A stretch of 64,000 nucleotides of DNA. Source: Dipylidium caninum (Eukaryota; Platyhelminthes; Cestoda; Cyclophyllidea; Dipylidiidae). A program made the translations under genes and the position numbers. The stretch covers positions 868,001-932,000 of the forward strand of contig QEYB01001522.1 of the NCBI GenBank assembly GCA_017562135.1. The letters are read 5' to 3'. The notes under the pieces were generated by a model that did not search any database, was not told the origin of the DNA, and was given only the letters and a program-made list of their open reading frames with translations. Each line of letters begins with the position of its first letter. Within the stretch, counting starts at the first letter, position 1. Below, one piece after another: positions 10,785-23,640 of this stretch.

Positions 10785-13700
10785 TCACATAGCTCCTTCA
10801 AACTTCGCTATAATTAGCATAATAGCCACACCGATGATCATGCCAACATTTTGCCAGACGAACAAAACACTGGGTGTGTGGCAGCGAGGGTAACCACTCA
10901 TACGGCTGGTTGCTAATTCCGGCATCTGAGAAAAAATCATTCAAGCGTTCCGTCATTACTTCAACTACTTGTCAGTTACTGTCATATTCAAATGCCACGC
11001 ATAAAATCAATATTCATGAAATGTTAATATCAAAGCGCAAATCTCCTGTATTCGGTGCTTTTGGCTTTACAGCTCCACAGCCGATACAGAAGCCGTCTAT
11101 AACGATTGTGTGTGTGCGTGGAATAGGTGATGGCAGTTGTTCTACCAATGGCCAGCAAATAGGAGGTTACTAGGACCGAATTAGTAGACCGTTTCTCAGT
11201 GCTTGTAGCAATAACGAACACCGGCTACGTTGCTAGTAAATCCGCAGAAAATAATTTAATTATAAATTAAAAACATATAACCAAAATACTAATAAAAGTA
11301 TTACAAAGTGGCAAGGTCAAGGACTTACAGCCAGTATTTCAAATTAACTATTTGTTTCGAAGAGGTTATTTTATAGATCCAAATAACATCCCAAAACTTA
11401 AAAAAAGCGTTTAGGTGCAGTGAAGAATAGAGGGGACAAAACTAACCATATCTACAAGGGCGATGTAAACAAACATGCCGGCAGTAATAAGGAAAAGCCA
11501 CAAATTGACCGAGGGCATAGAGCCAAGAAGGACACCGAGAACCATGCCGGCCGCACAGAGAATGCTAGAAAGAGTATTGTAAAAGAGGGCCGCTTTCACC
11601 GACATGCCAGCATGTAATAGAACAGCAAAGTCCCCTACAAATAGAGATTACGGAGATTAATTCAGCGTTTGATTATACCTCGATCCAACAAGGATCAAAA
11701 CAGAGGTCAGGATAACAAACTTAAGGTGACAGGTATAATAGCAATGGCCTCATAAATGCCATGGTGTTGGCATTCACACTGTCACTCAGTTACCACTAAA
11801 ATCATAATTCTGAAACAATGAATAACTACATAACTAGAACATGAATTGTAGAGTCGATAATCCTCTGAATGGTGAGTCGTCCTAGAGAAATCAGGAGAGA
11901 GCATTCTGAGAAAATTCTTAGCCTCCACCGCATTCAGCGGTGGAATGAGTATATGATCTTACCTAGAGAAGCCAATATGAAAATCTGATCAACAGGCAAA
12001 GTCTAAAACAATAGCCACAGACCAATTGTAATTAAGGTGCAGCGAAGGAAAGCTGATCATATCTCAATAATGAATAAGTTTGCCGATATCAAACGGTATT
12101 GAGACAATTTACGAATATTTTGTCATCTCATTAAAATCATTTCGTTCTTAATGTCACTAAAATGTAATCGCTAAATTACAAAGTGTGTCGATATAAAATA
12201 TACGTTATAACAAAAATGACGTATCATTTGAACTTATTTAATGTTTCAAGCTGTTGTTATTTCCATTGGAAACAGGAAAATACCCACTTGTCGATAAAAC
12301 CAATGGTTATTTTAGTGAAAGAAATTAAATCGCTTCATGACATTTGAGGTTCCATTAAAGACCGGTTCAACATGGTATGCAGAGGAAAAGGTAGAAAACC
12401 AGCTCCCTAATAACGGGACATCATTTCATAATGATACCGGGAAAGAAGAGGAGGAAAATAGCGTGATTGACACATTTAATAATAGAAATAAGAATACGAA
12501 CCAAGCTCATGGGGCAGTTCGTGACAGAGGACAGCAATTGAAGTAGAGAGGCCACCCTGGAGGCTCTCCGCGAAAGAAGCTCCGATGGCAATGCCATCAC
12601 AGAAGTTATGCAATCCATCTCCGGCTATGATAGTCCACGCGATGGCCTTCACCGAGCTCAGATCGTGACTGTGACCGTGGTGATGACCATGGGGCTTTTT
12701 GTAGTGATGCCAGTGGCCGTGTTGATGATGATAAAAATGACGGTGGCCGTGACTATGGTGCACGTGGTCAACCTCCCGACGACTTTGTCCCTGTGTTTGT
12801 GATAGAATAGTATGCGCTTAAACTAATCGACAGAATGTCCCTTCGACTCTTATTCCATTTTTTTGTTAATAGCCCCGACTTGTTAATCACCGTCCAACCA
12901 TGAGGACCTTGACCCCGTCTGAAACGGGGGATCCAAACGATGGCGACAACACCATCGGGGGCTAAATGCTGTGTTAAAAGTGAACGACCGTCGGAAAATG
13001 AATCTTAAATAAGGGTAAAAATTTGACGACTAACAAGCTGGTGACAAAATTCAGCATGTTCTGGAACATTTTGATAACTAAACATCCATATTTTACGGAA
13101 GACAATATTGGTCAGCAATTGTAGGATCAGAAAATGTTAACGATCGTTCAAACAACCATTTATGAACTAACAATAACAGCTTTCTACATGTCAACCATGT
13201 TGCGCGGTTTGAGTTCATACCCTGTTTAGCGTACATTTAGAAACATTAATAAAAAAACACCAAAGGCATTATATATCACGGCATTTCAGTAAAAGCTGTC
13301 AAAACGGAGCTTGTCAGCTTCCTGAGCAGTGTTGGAGAAGAAATGCTGGAGCAAAAATTTCGACATTGATGCGTTCGAAAATGTCGAAAGTACGATGATT
13401 AGGCAGAATTAGTGTCCAAACATGATTTTAGACTTGTGTTCCAGGTGAGAACGCGTGAACGAACTCAGATGAACGCAGTTACCCCTGTCTCATTGTGGAT
13501 TGATTTGATGGTTAAAGCACGTCTACTGGCACACAACGTTAGTCTACGTTATGCACGTAAATGGGGTGACTGCCGATGGTGTTGAACTCACAGGCAAAAA
13601 GTAGTTTAGGCGCAATAATAGTGTGGACTCTACGAACTCGAATCTATTCACGAAATCAAATTATTTGGCATAAATCAAGAGTTCGAACCACAGAATTGAG

Positions 13701-16544
13701 TCATAATGCCCACATGGTGTTATGCCGGTTCAGAATAGATATTAGTCTTCCACGGAATATCAGAAACACGTTCTGAAAATTTAACCGACAAAAGGTCCCC
13801 GAAAGGGTTAATAAATACACTAGAAGCAGTTTACTGAAGATTTAAGAAAATCCCAACAGGGCGCATTCCTAAGGCAGAAAACCGTTGGAACAAACCTTCT
13901 GCAAATCACAAGCATCATCTTTGCCTTGTTTATTTAAGGGATCACCGGCACCCTCATTGAGAATTATAGAAATGGATTTGTCGACTAAACCAAGGCCAGG
14001 TTTCGTTTGTTGAGGGGCCGGTAGATTTGTTCGATTCGTGTCTGGACAACCCTGCAAGCCGTTGACGCTAGTAATTCTCGTGTCTAAAGCAAAAGATGTC
14101 GATAACATTACAATGCATAAGAGCAAAGACACCAGCGACTATAATGGTACGAAAGTCCAAATCTGCCGCTATGAATGAAGCGATGCTAGTTAATGAAATC
14201 GATGATATCCACTATTTTCACGTACACCGAAACTATTCTGCTAATATGGAGGAAAAACTATGTTCATCAGAAAACTTATCATTAGCAGTGTTTAACAAAA
14301 GGTAATAATTTCAAGTGTGACTGTTTAATTTAAATGATTATTAGAGGACAAAATCAAGTACCTCATGCCTTTTAGGTGAAAAGGGCAACCACACATGTAC
14401 CATGAAATTTGATTTGGTTTAGGGCGACTTCAAATTAAGACCACACATTGGTACCAGAGACAATCAAAAACTCTTACCGCTGAGAAATTCAGAGCACCTA
14501 GCGTTATCAAGAGGCCTAGAGGGTGGCCGATTGCAAAGATGTCTGGATAGATGAATATCAGTCTACAAAAGGATGTGAAACAAATGATATCTATAAATGA
14601 ATTACAGAAACGTATTCCCATGGCACTCGGCATTTCGACAAAAGTTAGAGGAATTAGTAAATTATATTAAAAAATATGTGTAGGACGTTAGAGGTGGCAT
14701 AGTTAAAGTGAAGGTAAAATGAAATTAAGGAAAAGAAAGGAAAACCTTCCTAACTGCAGTGCTTTCAATATTCCCAAAGGGAAGAGTTCATCAAATGAAG
14801 TTGAAATAGAATAATAGTTTTGACATACATAAGAATTTGTTCGAAAATTGGAAAAATCTTGATATCAGTCAATATTCGCGAAAATATCGATTCAAAGTCT
14901 CTCAAAAAATCAAGGATAATAAAACTAGTTCAATAGTTGGATCACAATTATGCAAGCAAACATGATAAAAAGCATACTTACTACGACACAAGGGCTATCT
15001 TCATTGTCAATACGATTAACGCAGGGATTTTGACGCGATGTATGTTGACTTAATTCTACGAAAGGTTGAGTACCAAAAGAGTGTGAGGAAGGTGGTGTGG
15101 TGCTAGATGAGTGTTTCGCAAGCGAGACACCACAATTAGCAACGGAATTGGAAACATTCGCGGGTGCCTCAGAAGGACCCAGAGCTATCTTCTTCAATAG
15201 TGAAAAAGAAAACCAAGTTAGCAATCAACTTAATAGTATATACGTAATATCGGTAAAAACACATCAACAACGCCTGTAGACCATGGTTAGAGATAAACAC
15301 TTCAAAACTCAGTCTCAATCTCAAAAAAACACCAACAAAATTTGAATATAAATATAACAGAAGAATTCATCACGTTGAGAAATCGTTAGAGCGTATAGTG
15401 ATAGGAAAATCGTCTAAAAGAACATACCTTATTACGTTTCAATTTCCGCATGGATGTATTATTTTGGCCAATGATGGTAAGGCGTTCGGTTAAGAAGAAA
15501 GCATATATACCCAAAAGGACAATCATCGACCTCCATACAAAAACGTCGTGTTGGTTCATGCCTTCTTCTTCACCATGTGAGTTGTGAGAATGGCCATGAC
15601 TTCCTTTCCCATCAGACAAAAGAGCCTAAAGATAAGTACAAAATGAACTAACAAAAAATTACTTCAAATGATTCACCAAAGTCCCAAATTAAGATTTCTT
15701 AGGTTTAATAGTGTCGACGTAAATTAGTACAAAAAAAATTCAGAGCAAAATTCTGATGCTTAGAATATACGTTCGGAAAAGTTCTAAAACTTTCATACCT
15801 GGAAAAAACTCAAAGACTCAAACACAAAAGTAAAAGGCTTACATGAGGAATCAGATGCAAAAAAGCATCGCCGATCAGAGAACCAACGGACAATGCGATA
15901 AGAAATTGAGTTACAACATTGTATATCTTACGCGACATCAGAGGGACGAGAGCGACCACAACCAAGCCAGATATACTTATGACAATTACGGCTCCCACAC
16001 TAGCGCCCCAAACTATAATTAGTTAAAAAATATGAGAAAGTGTAAAGCATGATTTGTGGAGAATGCGGAATCAGGAAATGCGAAGTTAAAGCGAACCGAA
16101 TAAATGCGTTAACGTATTAGCGTCGATAGTTATTCACAAGCAAATTAGTTGAACTTACACAAACCCTAAAAAACTTATATTTGTGAGAACAACATCAAAT
16201 CTCGAAGGACTATGTTATGAACAACAATGGTAAAATTTATACCTTTCCAATCTTCCCGGGGAAGCGTAGCATGGTAATGATCAGAATGATGGTGTTCTTC
16301 AGTGTTCGAACATCCATTGTCGATAAGATCATAAACAAGGGTAGGTAAAATTATATTGAGCAGATCCTTGCTAAGAGAGCCTTTTATGATATCCTTAGCC
16401 ATAAAACACTAAAGGATAAAAGACGTCATCAGACGAAAGTTAACGAAAACTAAAAGCATTAGAACAAAAACCAACCTTAGTGGCAGGGTTTCGCATGTCT
16501 GAGATGAGTCTTTCAAGATCTTCCTTATACATGCTTTTGTTTGT
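10785..16544 (-). CDS. ZIP zinc transporter, LIV-1 subfamily (SLC39A6/A10/A12-like), 5' end unresolved
   Basis: Ten phase-consistent exons on the minus strand: 16476-16544, 16243-16408, 15843-16012, 15428-15625, 14982-15191, 14478-14562, 13896-14083, 12502-12790, 11447-11634 and 10785-10925 (567 residues plus stop). They encode TM1 ([18 protein letters not shown]), TM2 with [14 protein letters not shown], a variable middle loop, and a His-rich stretch at 12660-12770 (HGH and HHH repeats). Next come the metal-site helices [17 protein letters not shown] (HNxxDG) and [10 protein letters not shown] (HExPHE), then the last helices ending [15 protein letters not shown] is the LIV-1 signature. The family moves Zn(2+) into the cytosol. 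The segment before TM1 reads ILPTLVY where vertebrate LIV-1 members have CPALLY, so the usual Cys is absent. The signal peptide exon(s) upstream of 16544 were not found. Intron 14083/14478 was placed by matching phases (G|AC). Confidence 0.85.
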
Positions 16545-17107
16545 CTCATATTTGGAAAAAAGCAGTTGCTAATGGTGGTCGGGATTTATTAATAAAGTTT
16601 GATTATCGAAGGAGGTTTGAGACTCAAATGAACGCCCAACCAACATGATCATCAGAATATGTATACCTAAGAACCTTGCAAGGTTATAGCAACCCATTAA
16701 CATATCGCTCAACCCGCAGAACGAAGAGAGAATCAAAATAGCGCGAGAACACCACCGTGCCCGAAGGGACCATATATTGGCATCAATTGGACCAATAGAT
16801 ATCAAGGACCAATTACTACATTCTAAATGATTATTTTAGTATACTATAACAAAAAGCTTTCTGTGGAAGTTAGTAAAAAAATGTTTCAATATAACCAGAA
16901 TACAGAATCTGTACATATTAAATAAGCATTTGACCGCCCATTGTTTAAACATGTTAGAAGGTAAATAAATTATCTTTAATATATTAACAAATAATGGATT
17001 ATTTTTCCAATATGCGGTACGAACGGCAATAATACAAACGAAAAGAGGGGGTTTAGGGTTCTTGATAGGAAAAGCAACACCAAAGCGGCCATTCTTTAAA
17101 GACTCTT
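16545..17107. other. Region that may hold the ZIP 5' exon(s)
   Basis: A minus-strand open frame (16569-16805) is hydrophobic in part, but I could not link it to the ZIP exons by splice sites and phase. Nothing else is recognised; the sequence is AT-rich. Confidence 0.25.
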
Positions 17108-17870
17108 TCAGATATAACCCTCAATTTTAATCTCGCAAAAAGTAAGGAGGGGATCGTCGTCGGCGCTGTCCCATATTCGCACCAGCTCAGCCCACCGTCC
17201 ATACTCTTGATAGAAAATTCTGTACATGTCAACTCCACGCTCCTGGATGCGAAATTCGAACTCGCTGAATAACAGACGTAACACTAGTGTTCGAAACAAC
17301 TGATAAATTATTGATTCCTAGACTTCATTATCACCGTCCATGCAATCCAGCTTTTGCACAAGCTCATTCCTACCGGAATGCGATATTCTTCACAAACCAC
17401 ATCACACTATTTCCCCTCCCAGTGAATAGCACCGAGTTACATTATTCGAAGCATAGAGATATGAGCATAGTCAACCTGAGACGAAGTCTAACCAGAATCA
17501 AGAGTTACAATCCCCACCTACCAAATCATAATCATCCGCGGTGCACAAAGGCCCTAAAATTTGTTAGACAAATAGAAAAATCATTTGCGCGCAACCTTGA
17601 ATAGATATCCAAAACCATACCGCCCTACCCCTTCTTCCGGCTAAACTCGCATCAGTTCGCTGGCTGGAGTAACTACATCCTCTTCACGAAAAGAAGTATC
17701 TTTTAAGTAAGGCCGCTATTTATCGTAAATTTTCTTACCGATTCCTGATACATTTGGAACAGTGCTGATAAGCCTTCTTGTGGGCAACATATGGTGCTGA
17801 TAAAAAAATCCTTGTTCTGCGTCGGATTTAACAGCGCCAACAATCAAACGAAGATAAACTAAAGAAAGTT
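17055..17870 (-). other. Unidentified candidate exons on the minus strand
   Basis: An acceptor-like TTATTCAG at 17265-17272 precedes two competing open frames. One ends at 17108 and reads EFEFRIQERGVDMYRIFYQE. The other continues to 17053 and reads RSVELTCTEFSIKSMDGG. Upstream, about 17735-17830 has an open segment (GAVKSDAEQGFFYQHHMLPT in one frame) followed by a donor-like GGTAAGAA. The phase-1 join of that segment to the second frame is consistent. I do not recognise either product, and the two frames cannot be separated without transcript or homology data. Confidence 0.25.
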
Positions 17871-19428
17871 CAATAAAGTTGAAAAATTAAGAACATCTGT
17901 GGTTCGCGCAACGGATTGGGAGGGGGGGGGGGAATATTTGATAATAAAGGTCTGGTAACGAGATTTGGATATGAAAGGAAGAAGATAAATCCTTTGCCGC
18001 GTTTCAGTGGCCAAGTGCAAAGGTTAGACTTAAAAAAGGACTCCACCTTCGAAGTCTTTAAAGATTTTAAATGTCCTGATATACGGCAAGGTGTACCCAA
18101 ATCACCCAATTACACATCGAATGTACGCAACTGAAGAAACTATTTTAAATATGCTCATTTCTATATGAAGGGTTTTGTATTAGCAAAATACCCGGATTCT
18201 AAATAGAAGAAATACGCCTCCCATATTATACATAAGAATATATTTTGGGCCAACAATCATTTGACGCGAAAACTCTGATTTTGTTGTAATGTATACGTTC
18301 ATATTTAAAGGAAAATAGGGCAAGGCCCGAGGATTGACCTAAAACAGAGTCGATTTTACATTAGATATAACATCACACGCTTTTAAGATTTTCTCATACC
18401 AATAACAAGTTCTTTGGATAGAATTAATTCACATTTAACAGCAGAAATCTTTTGTGCTATGTACTAATGCTAAATGTAAACGTAAAACAAAAACAGAGGC
18501 TAAAAAATCTTAGATTCATTGGTCCGTTATTAAATTACCTTAATTTTATTTGTACAAATGTAGGTAATTAGATACCTCCCAACAAAAATAAAAAACAAAT
18601 CTTAACCCTTTTAGGCTTTTAAATGACTTTGCGAAAGCCGTAGAACACAGACAATGTATTCAAATACCTATATGCACGACCAGCGTTTAAAAGGTTATCA
18701 AGGTCCGAAATATTCGCTAACTTAGCTGCACATTAGTACGACTGAAGTGCACCTGCACTGGCAACTGCTTCCGATACCTAATCTTCCCCTACCATGCACC
18801 TACACTGTAATCTCAATAAATTCTTACGAATGCACCCCATTAGTTCCTCAAAGTCATAAATTACCTCAGTAGACAGCAATTACCAGACGGAGAGTCACAC
18901 TTCTCACGTAGATGAATCACATTAGGTTTTACGGCCACAATCTCGATGTCACACTCAACGGCTCGTATTTAAACGCAATAAAAACCCAATTCGGAGATAA
19001 AACAGGATGGTTTTAATGAAAGGGAGATAACAAAACTGTTTTATTGAGTGGGCTTGTAAAAACGAGGCAAAAAACTGGAATCACAACATTTTAACACGAC
19101 TACAGGAAATGGCTGAGCAGAAACTCCTTTTGGAACAGAGGCCCGTTACGTAATTTAGTGGCGCTAAAACGGTTTAACGGATTAATATCAGCTTCATTCT
19201 CCGGCAAGACACCTCGGGTTTAAGTTTCGTTCAGACTGTTATCAGTGGATGGTTTACATTTTGATTGACCTACAGCAGTTATACTAAGTTTTCACCCCGT
19301 TTTGAGGGAAAGTAGCAGTGTTCTATCATACTTTGAAGTAAAGTTTATTGAATAGATGGAAATTGCTGCTACAGTGAGCCTCAGATTAAATAAAACGAGA
19401 ACTTCTAAATGTAACACAACCGGCCAAT
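17871..19428. other. AT-rich intergenic stretch
   Basis: No supported exon. A G-homopolymer run occurs near 17920-17931. The region presumably includes the SPRING 3'UTR near its right edge. Confidence 0.35.
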
Positions 19429-20527
19429 TCACACAAGCTTGTTTTGAGTACCCGGCAATTGCGGAGGATCGACACCGAAACAATGTCGTCGCTTGGGGTT
19501 TCTATACGTATTTCCATGGAAGACGGACTAAAACAGACATTAATAAACCCAGCATCAGAAATATACGGAAAGTGAATAGTCTACCAAATGAAACACGAGT
19601 CTTTACAACTCAAAAACCGCAGAAAATAAAAATACCTCTGATGAAGTTCGACATCGCGATGAACAGAATTCGAATGGAGACATTGCGGATAAGATATGTA
19701 TCTGGGATTTTATTATTGCCAAAGTTAAGACGTTCCTCCACAATCCGATCTTAAGAGGAAGAGAGGCTTTATTTGAAAATGTCAAAGAAAGAAGCGAATT
19801 ATGCAAGGTGGTTAAAGAAATTGGATTACTACTGTTTTATAGTTTGCAAACACCATAATAAGACAAAGATGGAGGAGTTTGGGTAGCTACAACTTTAATA
19901 AAAATATTTTGGAGTGTGACACGTAATCAAAAAATCAAATAGGAAAGTGAACAATGTTATTTTCGACAATGTGACCGTACGTTAACGGGGTTGAGGCAGC
20001 AGGAAACACAATATTCATAGACAGAGCAACAGCGAAGGCGCGAGCATGTAGAGCAAATGAACGGAATTGTCCCATTTTTTCGATCACAACAACCCGTCGA
20101 AAGTAATTCACGCCTTTCACAAACATAACCAAGCTCATCTACCACCATACTGGCACTTTGAACGGTATGTTCGCAGTACGCCTTGACAGAAATCAATGAG
20201 GTTGAATTTGCTGTAGAACAGAGGCGAGACAATAAGTAGAATGAAAAAAAGTGCCATAAGTCAAAGTTGGTAGTGAATGCTCTAACTGATTAAACATAAA
20301 GAACAACCAAACGGGAAGACTCCGCATTGACACACCCTGCTTAATCCAAGAAAAATTGTAGGTAGGTTTCGTAAAATACGGTTTATTCTGCGAACTCTGT
20401 AAGATTTATCAGGGTAGTTCAAACGTACTTTTACCATTAGCCGCAGTGCAATGACAATCAGAGAGCAGAAAACAGACACAGCCAGGAAATGACGCTTGAC
20501 ATATGGCACAAAGTTGGCAAAACACAT
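19429..20527 (-). CDS. SPRING1: SPRING (C12orf49) homologue, SREBP-pathway regulator
   Basis: Four minus-strand exons with matching phases: 20380-20527, 19981-20210, 19636-19749 and 19429-19527, giving 196 residues (human about 205). Exon 1 encodes an N-terminal signal anchor (HFLAVSVFCSLIVIALRLMV). Exon 2 encodes the cysteine-rich core: DELGYVCERRELLSTGCC, then CSTC, and CCSVYEYCVSCCLNP, which follows the human protein closely. Exon 3 ends FCSSRCRTSSE and exon 4 begins SVFHGNTYRNP with FGVDPPQLP, as in the vertebrate SVQHENTYRDP...PPELFP end. In mammals SPRING is a Golgi membrane protein that binds and licenses site-1 protease for SREBP cleavage. The exon 2 donor could be GTACGG (used here) or GTTAAC 6 nt earlier in the transcript; both keep phase. 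Confidence 0.88.
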
Positions 20528-22025
20528 TCAAGTGATCATTGGGGTTAACGACAAACTGTACGCAAGCTTAGCCAATGGGATTATTAGGAGAAAGTCAGAT
20601 TTTTTGATACATAAAATGTAAGTTCGCAATTAATTGTGAGACACGGAAGCTGTAACACAGAGAGATCCACTGGAATATCATAAAGGCGCACATTTATTTA
20701 ACACGCTTGGTAGCCAAAATCGACTCACCAAAATCGTCAAACAGGAGTGGAAAATTTACACCATTTATCTTGCTCTAAAATCACACTATACGTTGGCCTC
20801 ATTGAGTATGACATCCCGCACACTTTGGAATGGAAATAAAAAAAACTTGTGTACTACTCGACTTTACATGAAATATATGGTTTCAAATCGGTAAAAAGTC
20901 ATTTTACACATAAATAAACGTCCGAAAATTGAACGTGATGATGTTCCACTTCAGGATTTGCTCGCGTGGAAAAGGCGTTCGTTAATTCATATAACCGAGA
21001 TATTATCATCATTCATGGCTCAGTCTGTTCACGTGCGACATCACGGGAGAGATGTTAACGGATTATTGAAGTCCACGTCTTCGGGTTAGCTCTTCCGATA
21101 TGTGTTCGTAAATTCCGTTTGGGTTATTCTGCTTTGCAGCGCATGTGTTATTTTTTCGTCAGTATTTGATGCGTGAATTCAAGCGCAAAGAACGCATTTA
21201 ACGATTCCGCTGAACCTGCTGGCGGATAGAGTCATGGCCAAAAATGCACTTGCTCACAAAATTGTCATTATGTAATAAGTGGTAGGTTAAACAATGACTC
21301 TGCAATGATTTGAAATGACACATCTCCTGTAGACGTTAACAAGGCTTTCCATGTCATCCTCCCACTCTCCGTGTAAAGTAAGGGAAATGATAATTTGAAT
21401 GTCAATGCAATGGCAATGGCAAAAGTGTTGTTCACTGAACCATAGCAGAACTTGCTACCTTGCAGAAGGGAGTAGGGTGCCTTATTATCACATCTTATAT
21501 GCCCGAGGCAAAAACATGTGGTCAGGTGCACCTTAGAAGATGATTGCCATATAGTGTTATCTTTAAGTCATTATCACCCACTTTGTCGATGCCTACACTT
21601 ATTTTTCGTCCAGTATTACTGTCACCTATCTTGGTGGTGCTTACTATAAAGTTACTCAGGCTTCTTACCTTCTCCCTTTGTCTTTAAATTTGAGATTAAT
21701 GGGGTTGCCAAACTAAGAGGAAAGTAAATTGACACTCTTCTTGTTATCAGTCTCCCCAAATTTGTACGTTCGCGGCAGATTTCCTGAGGTGAGTGAGTGA
21801 GGTGAAGGGGCTGAACACTATATGGTTGCATCATTATCAGGGCAACATCCCAAGCCTTCCCCAAAGTTCCCGCAAAGCACCCCTACCGACTGAGAGGCCG
21901 TGGACATGGACGTAATGCCAGGCAATCATCAAGGAGATAGAGGTGGGCTAAAAAATTACTCTTAAATATTTAAACTCGGCAAGTAGAATATGCTTAAAAT
22001 GCTAAATTTTGAAATCACATGAAAA
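20528..22025. other. Intergenic region upstream of SPRING
   Basis: I see no exon, RNA gene or clear repeat in these 1.5 kb. The SPRING promoter should lie at its left end. Confidence 0.35.
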
Positions 22026-23407
22026 ACCGCCTGAAATTGTGTCGACTACTGCTTGTTCGATGCCTCCGTTTCAGAGCACATTGCCAACCTTCATTGCGGC
22101 ATCGCAGCACTAATGCTGGATTTGGTGCTTTTATTTTATCTCGACGTACGCTAATTTGTAAAGATACAAACAAACGCCAAACACTATCTTATTATCATTT
22201 GTTCAAATCTCATTCAGTTTGTCTCTATGTCTTTCTCAAGTGCGTTTTTAAACCCACCGTTTCTCCTATTTTCCAATGAGGCTATTTTTGTGTTGGTGCT
22301 GATGCCCTAGAGAATTTCCCTCGTACACAATCTCATGCTTATTCGTGTCTAGGCCTCCTTATCTGTGTTGAAATAAATTTTTATGCGTATTAAGCTTTTA
22401 AATATTACGGGAAAAACAATACTCCTATGGTCTCAGTTCCCATAATTGTAACACCTCGAGTCGCAGTGCAGGAAGACCTTTTTTGGTTAACAGTGTAACG
22501 GGTAGACCGTGGATGCAGTTCGCAGATACCGCTGATTAGCGTGCAAGCACACAAAGCCGACGACTGTGGATAACTCACCTGCCGACGCGAATATCGGCGT
22601 ACCTCTGCCTTCATTAGTTGAGTTTCCCTACTCTGTGCATATTTGGAGAGTGCCCAGAGGGAGGACAGTTTTGAAAGATTGCTCATACTCTGTGCCAAGT
22701 GCTCTCCGACTCACTCACTGTGCCATTTGTCCACTTATGTTGTTGAATTTGCGCCACGCATACTCTGGTCCCATTATTCAACCCCCCGAATTACATGAGC
22801 AGAGTTGAGATTTTGACATTCCTCATTAACTTTCCTTCTGACCACCTCACCGCGGATTGTTTTTTGGCGGCAGTGAGAACGGGAGCAACTCGTTACCACG
22901 TCCTCAGAGTTACACACTTCGACCTATTGTTTACCGCATAACCGAAATGTCCACTCACGAAAGTGGTTTTTGCCTTGCTGGGAAGGCAACAGACTCACCA
23001 AGTGGGCAGAAATTGGTTGATGGACTAGACTCCCCTTTCCCCAATCCCTCCTCTCCCCCCCCCCCCCCATTGACTGCCACATCAATGACACTTCACAGTA
23101 GACGGATGAGAAGGAGGTCGGGAAAGGACTCCATCTCCCCACTGTTTGGGGCGATGAGTCATTTGGTGTCATTCTCACCGAGAAGCAAGTGATCACCTAT
23201 TCGGGGTGGGTGAATGAACCCCAGAGGGTGGGGATGTCGGGTCATGTTGCTAGGTGCGCAGTGCCGCCGTTTAATGGGAAAGCCAGACCAGGTGACATGG
23301 AAAAATTGAAATAACGAGTGGAAAGTGAAAGTTAACATTTACTTATTTTGATTTGCTGTAGGTGGGGTTCAACCCGCCATTCTACCCTTTGATTTTTTAT
23401 TTTATTT
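22026..23407 (+). repeat. Duplicated copy of the slingshot 3' end and downstream DNA
   Basis: Nearly identical, in the same orientation, to 40501-41852. It starts inside the last coding exon of slingshot: the last 28 codons and stop are intact here, with two synonymous changes (GTA to GTG, TCT to TCG). It continues through the 3'UTR, the AATAAA at 22372-22377 and about 1 kb of flanking DNA. The copies differ mainly around 22940-23080, where this copy has about 19 extra bases, a longer poly-C run and several substitutions. The homology runs well beyond the poly(A) signal with no poly(A) tail, so it is a DNA-level duplication, not a retrocopy. No terminal inverted repeats or clear target-site duplication are seen. 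Confidence 0.9.
22113..22115 (+). pseudogene. Stop codon of a truncated slingshot exon fragment (fragment about 22028-22115)
   Basis: The C-terminal 28 codons of slingshot are present without the rest of the gene. No upstream exon or promoter is seen, so this is a gene fragment carried by the duplication. Confidence 0.6.
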
Positions 23408-23569
23408 TGTGTTTTATTTTATATTTGCGTTCCTAAAGCAGAATATTAAGTAGTTGGAACAAGTACACCGCTTTATAAAACACAAAGCACGACAATGGCT
23501 GATTGGAGTAATGTCCTCCGACAAAGCACAGTAGCTCTCGGCGGAACCACAATTTGAGGAATAAATAAA

Positions 23570-23640
23570 TTATGATTTGGCCGAGTTCCGAGGTTGCGCT
23601 GAGGGACTAAACCCTCTGAGCTATGCACGGCCCGACCTTA
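23570..23640 (-). repeat. tRNA-like / SINE-like fragment (tentative)
   Basis: Read on the minus strand this begins GGGCCGTGCATAGCTCAGAG, with TAGCTCAGAGGG resembling a Pol III A box. No good B box (GGTTCRANYCC) follows at the expected distance. It may be a decayed tRNA-derived SINE head. Confidence 0.3.

Noticed and set aside
10870..10874. CCCAG at the minus strand taken first as the acceptor of the last ZIP exon
   Set aside because: The frame continues upstream to MPELATSRM, which follows VDM as in other ZIPs, and the better acceptor TTTCTCAG lies at 10926.
12608..12802. Plus-strand open frame opposite the His-rich ZIP exon
   Set aside because: Antisense shadow of the His codon repeats.
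14430..14633. Minus-strand open frame with membrane-like residues inside the ZIP gene
   Set aside because: The splice phases require a different frame of the same segment (14478-14562, [20 protein letters not shown]), which joins neatly to both neighbours.
22405..22698. 97-residue minus-strand open frame, present identically at 40880-41173
   Set aside because: It is conserved only because both lie in the recent duplication. It overlaps the slingshot 3' region, has no recognisable family and no splice context.
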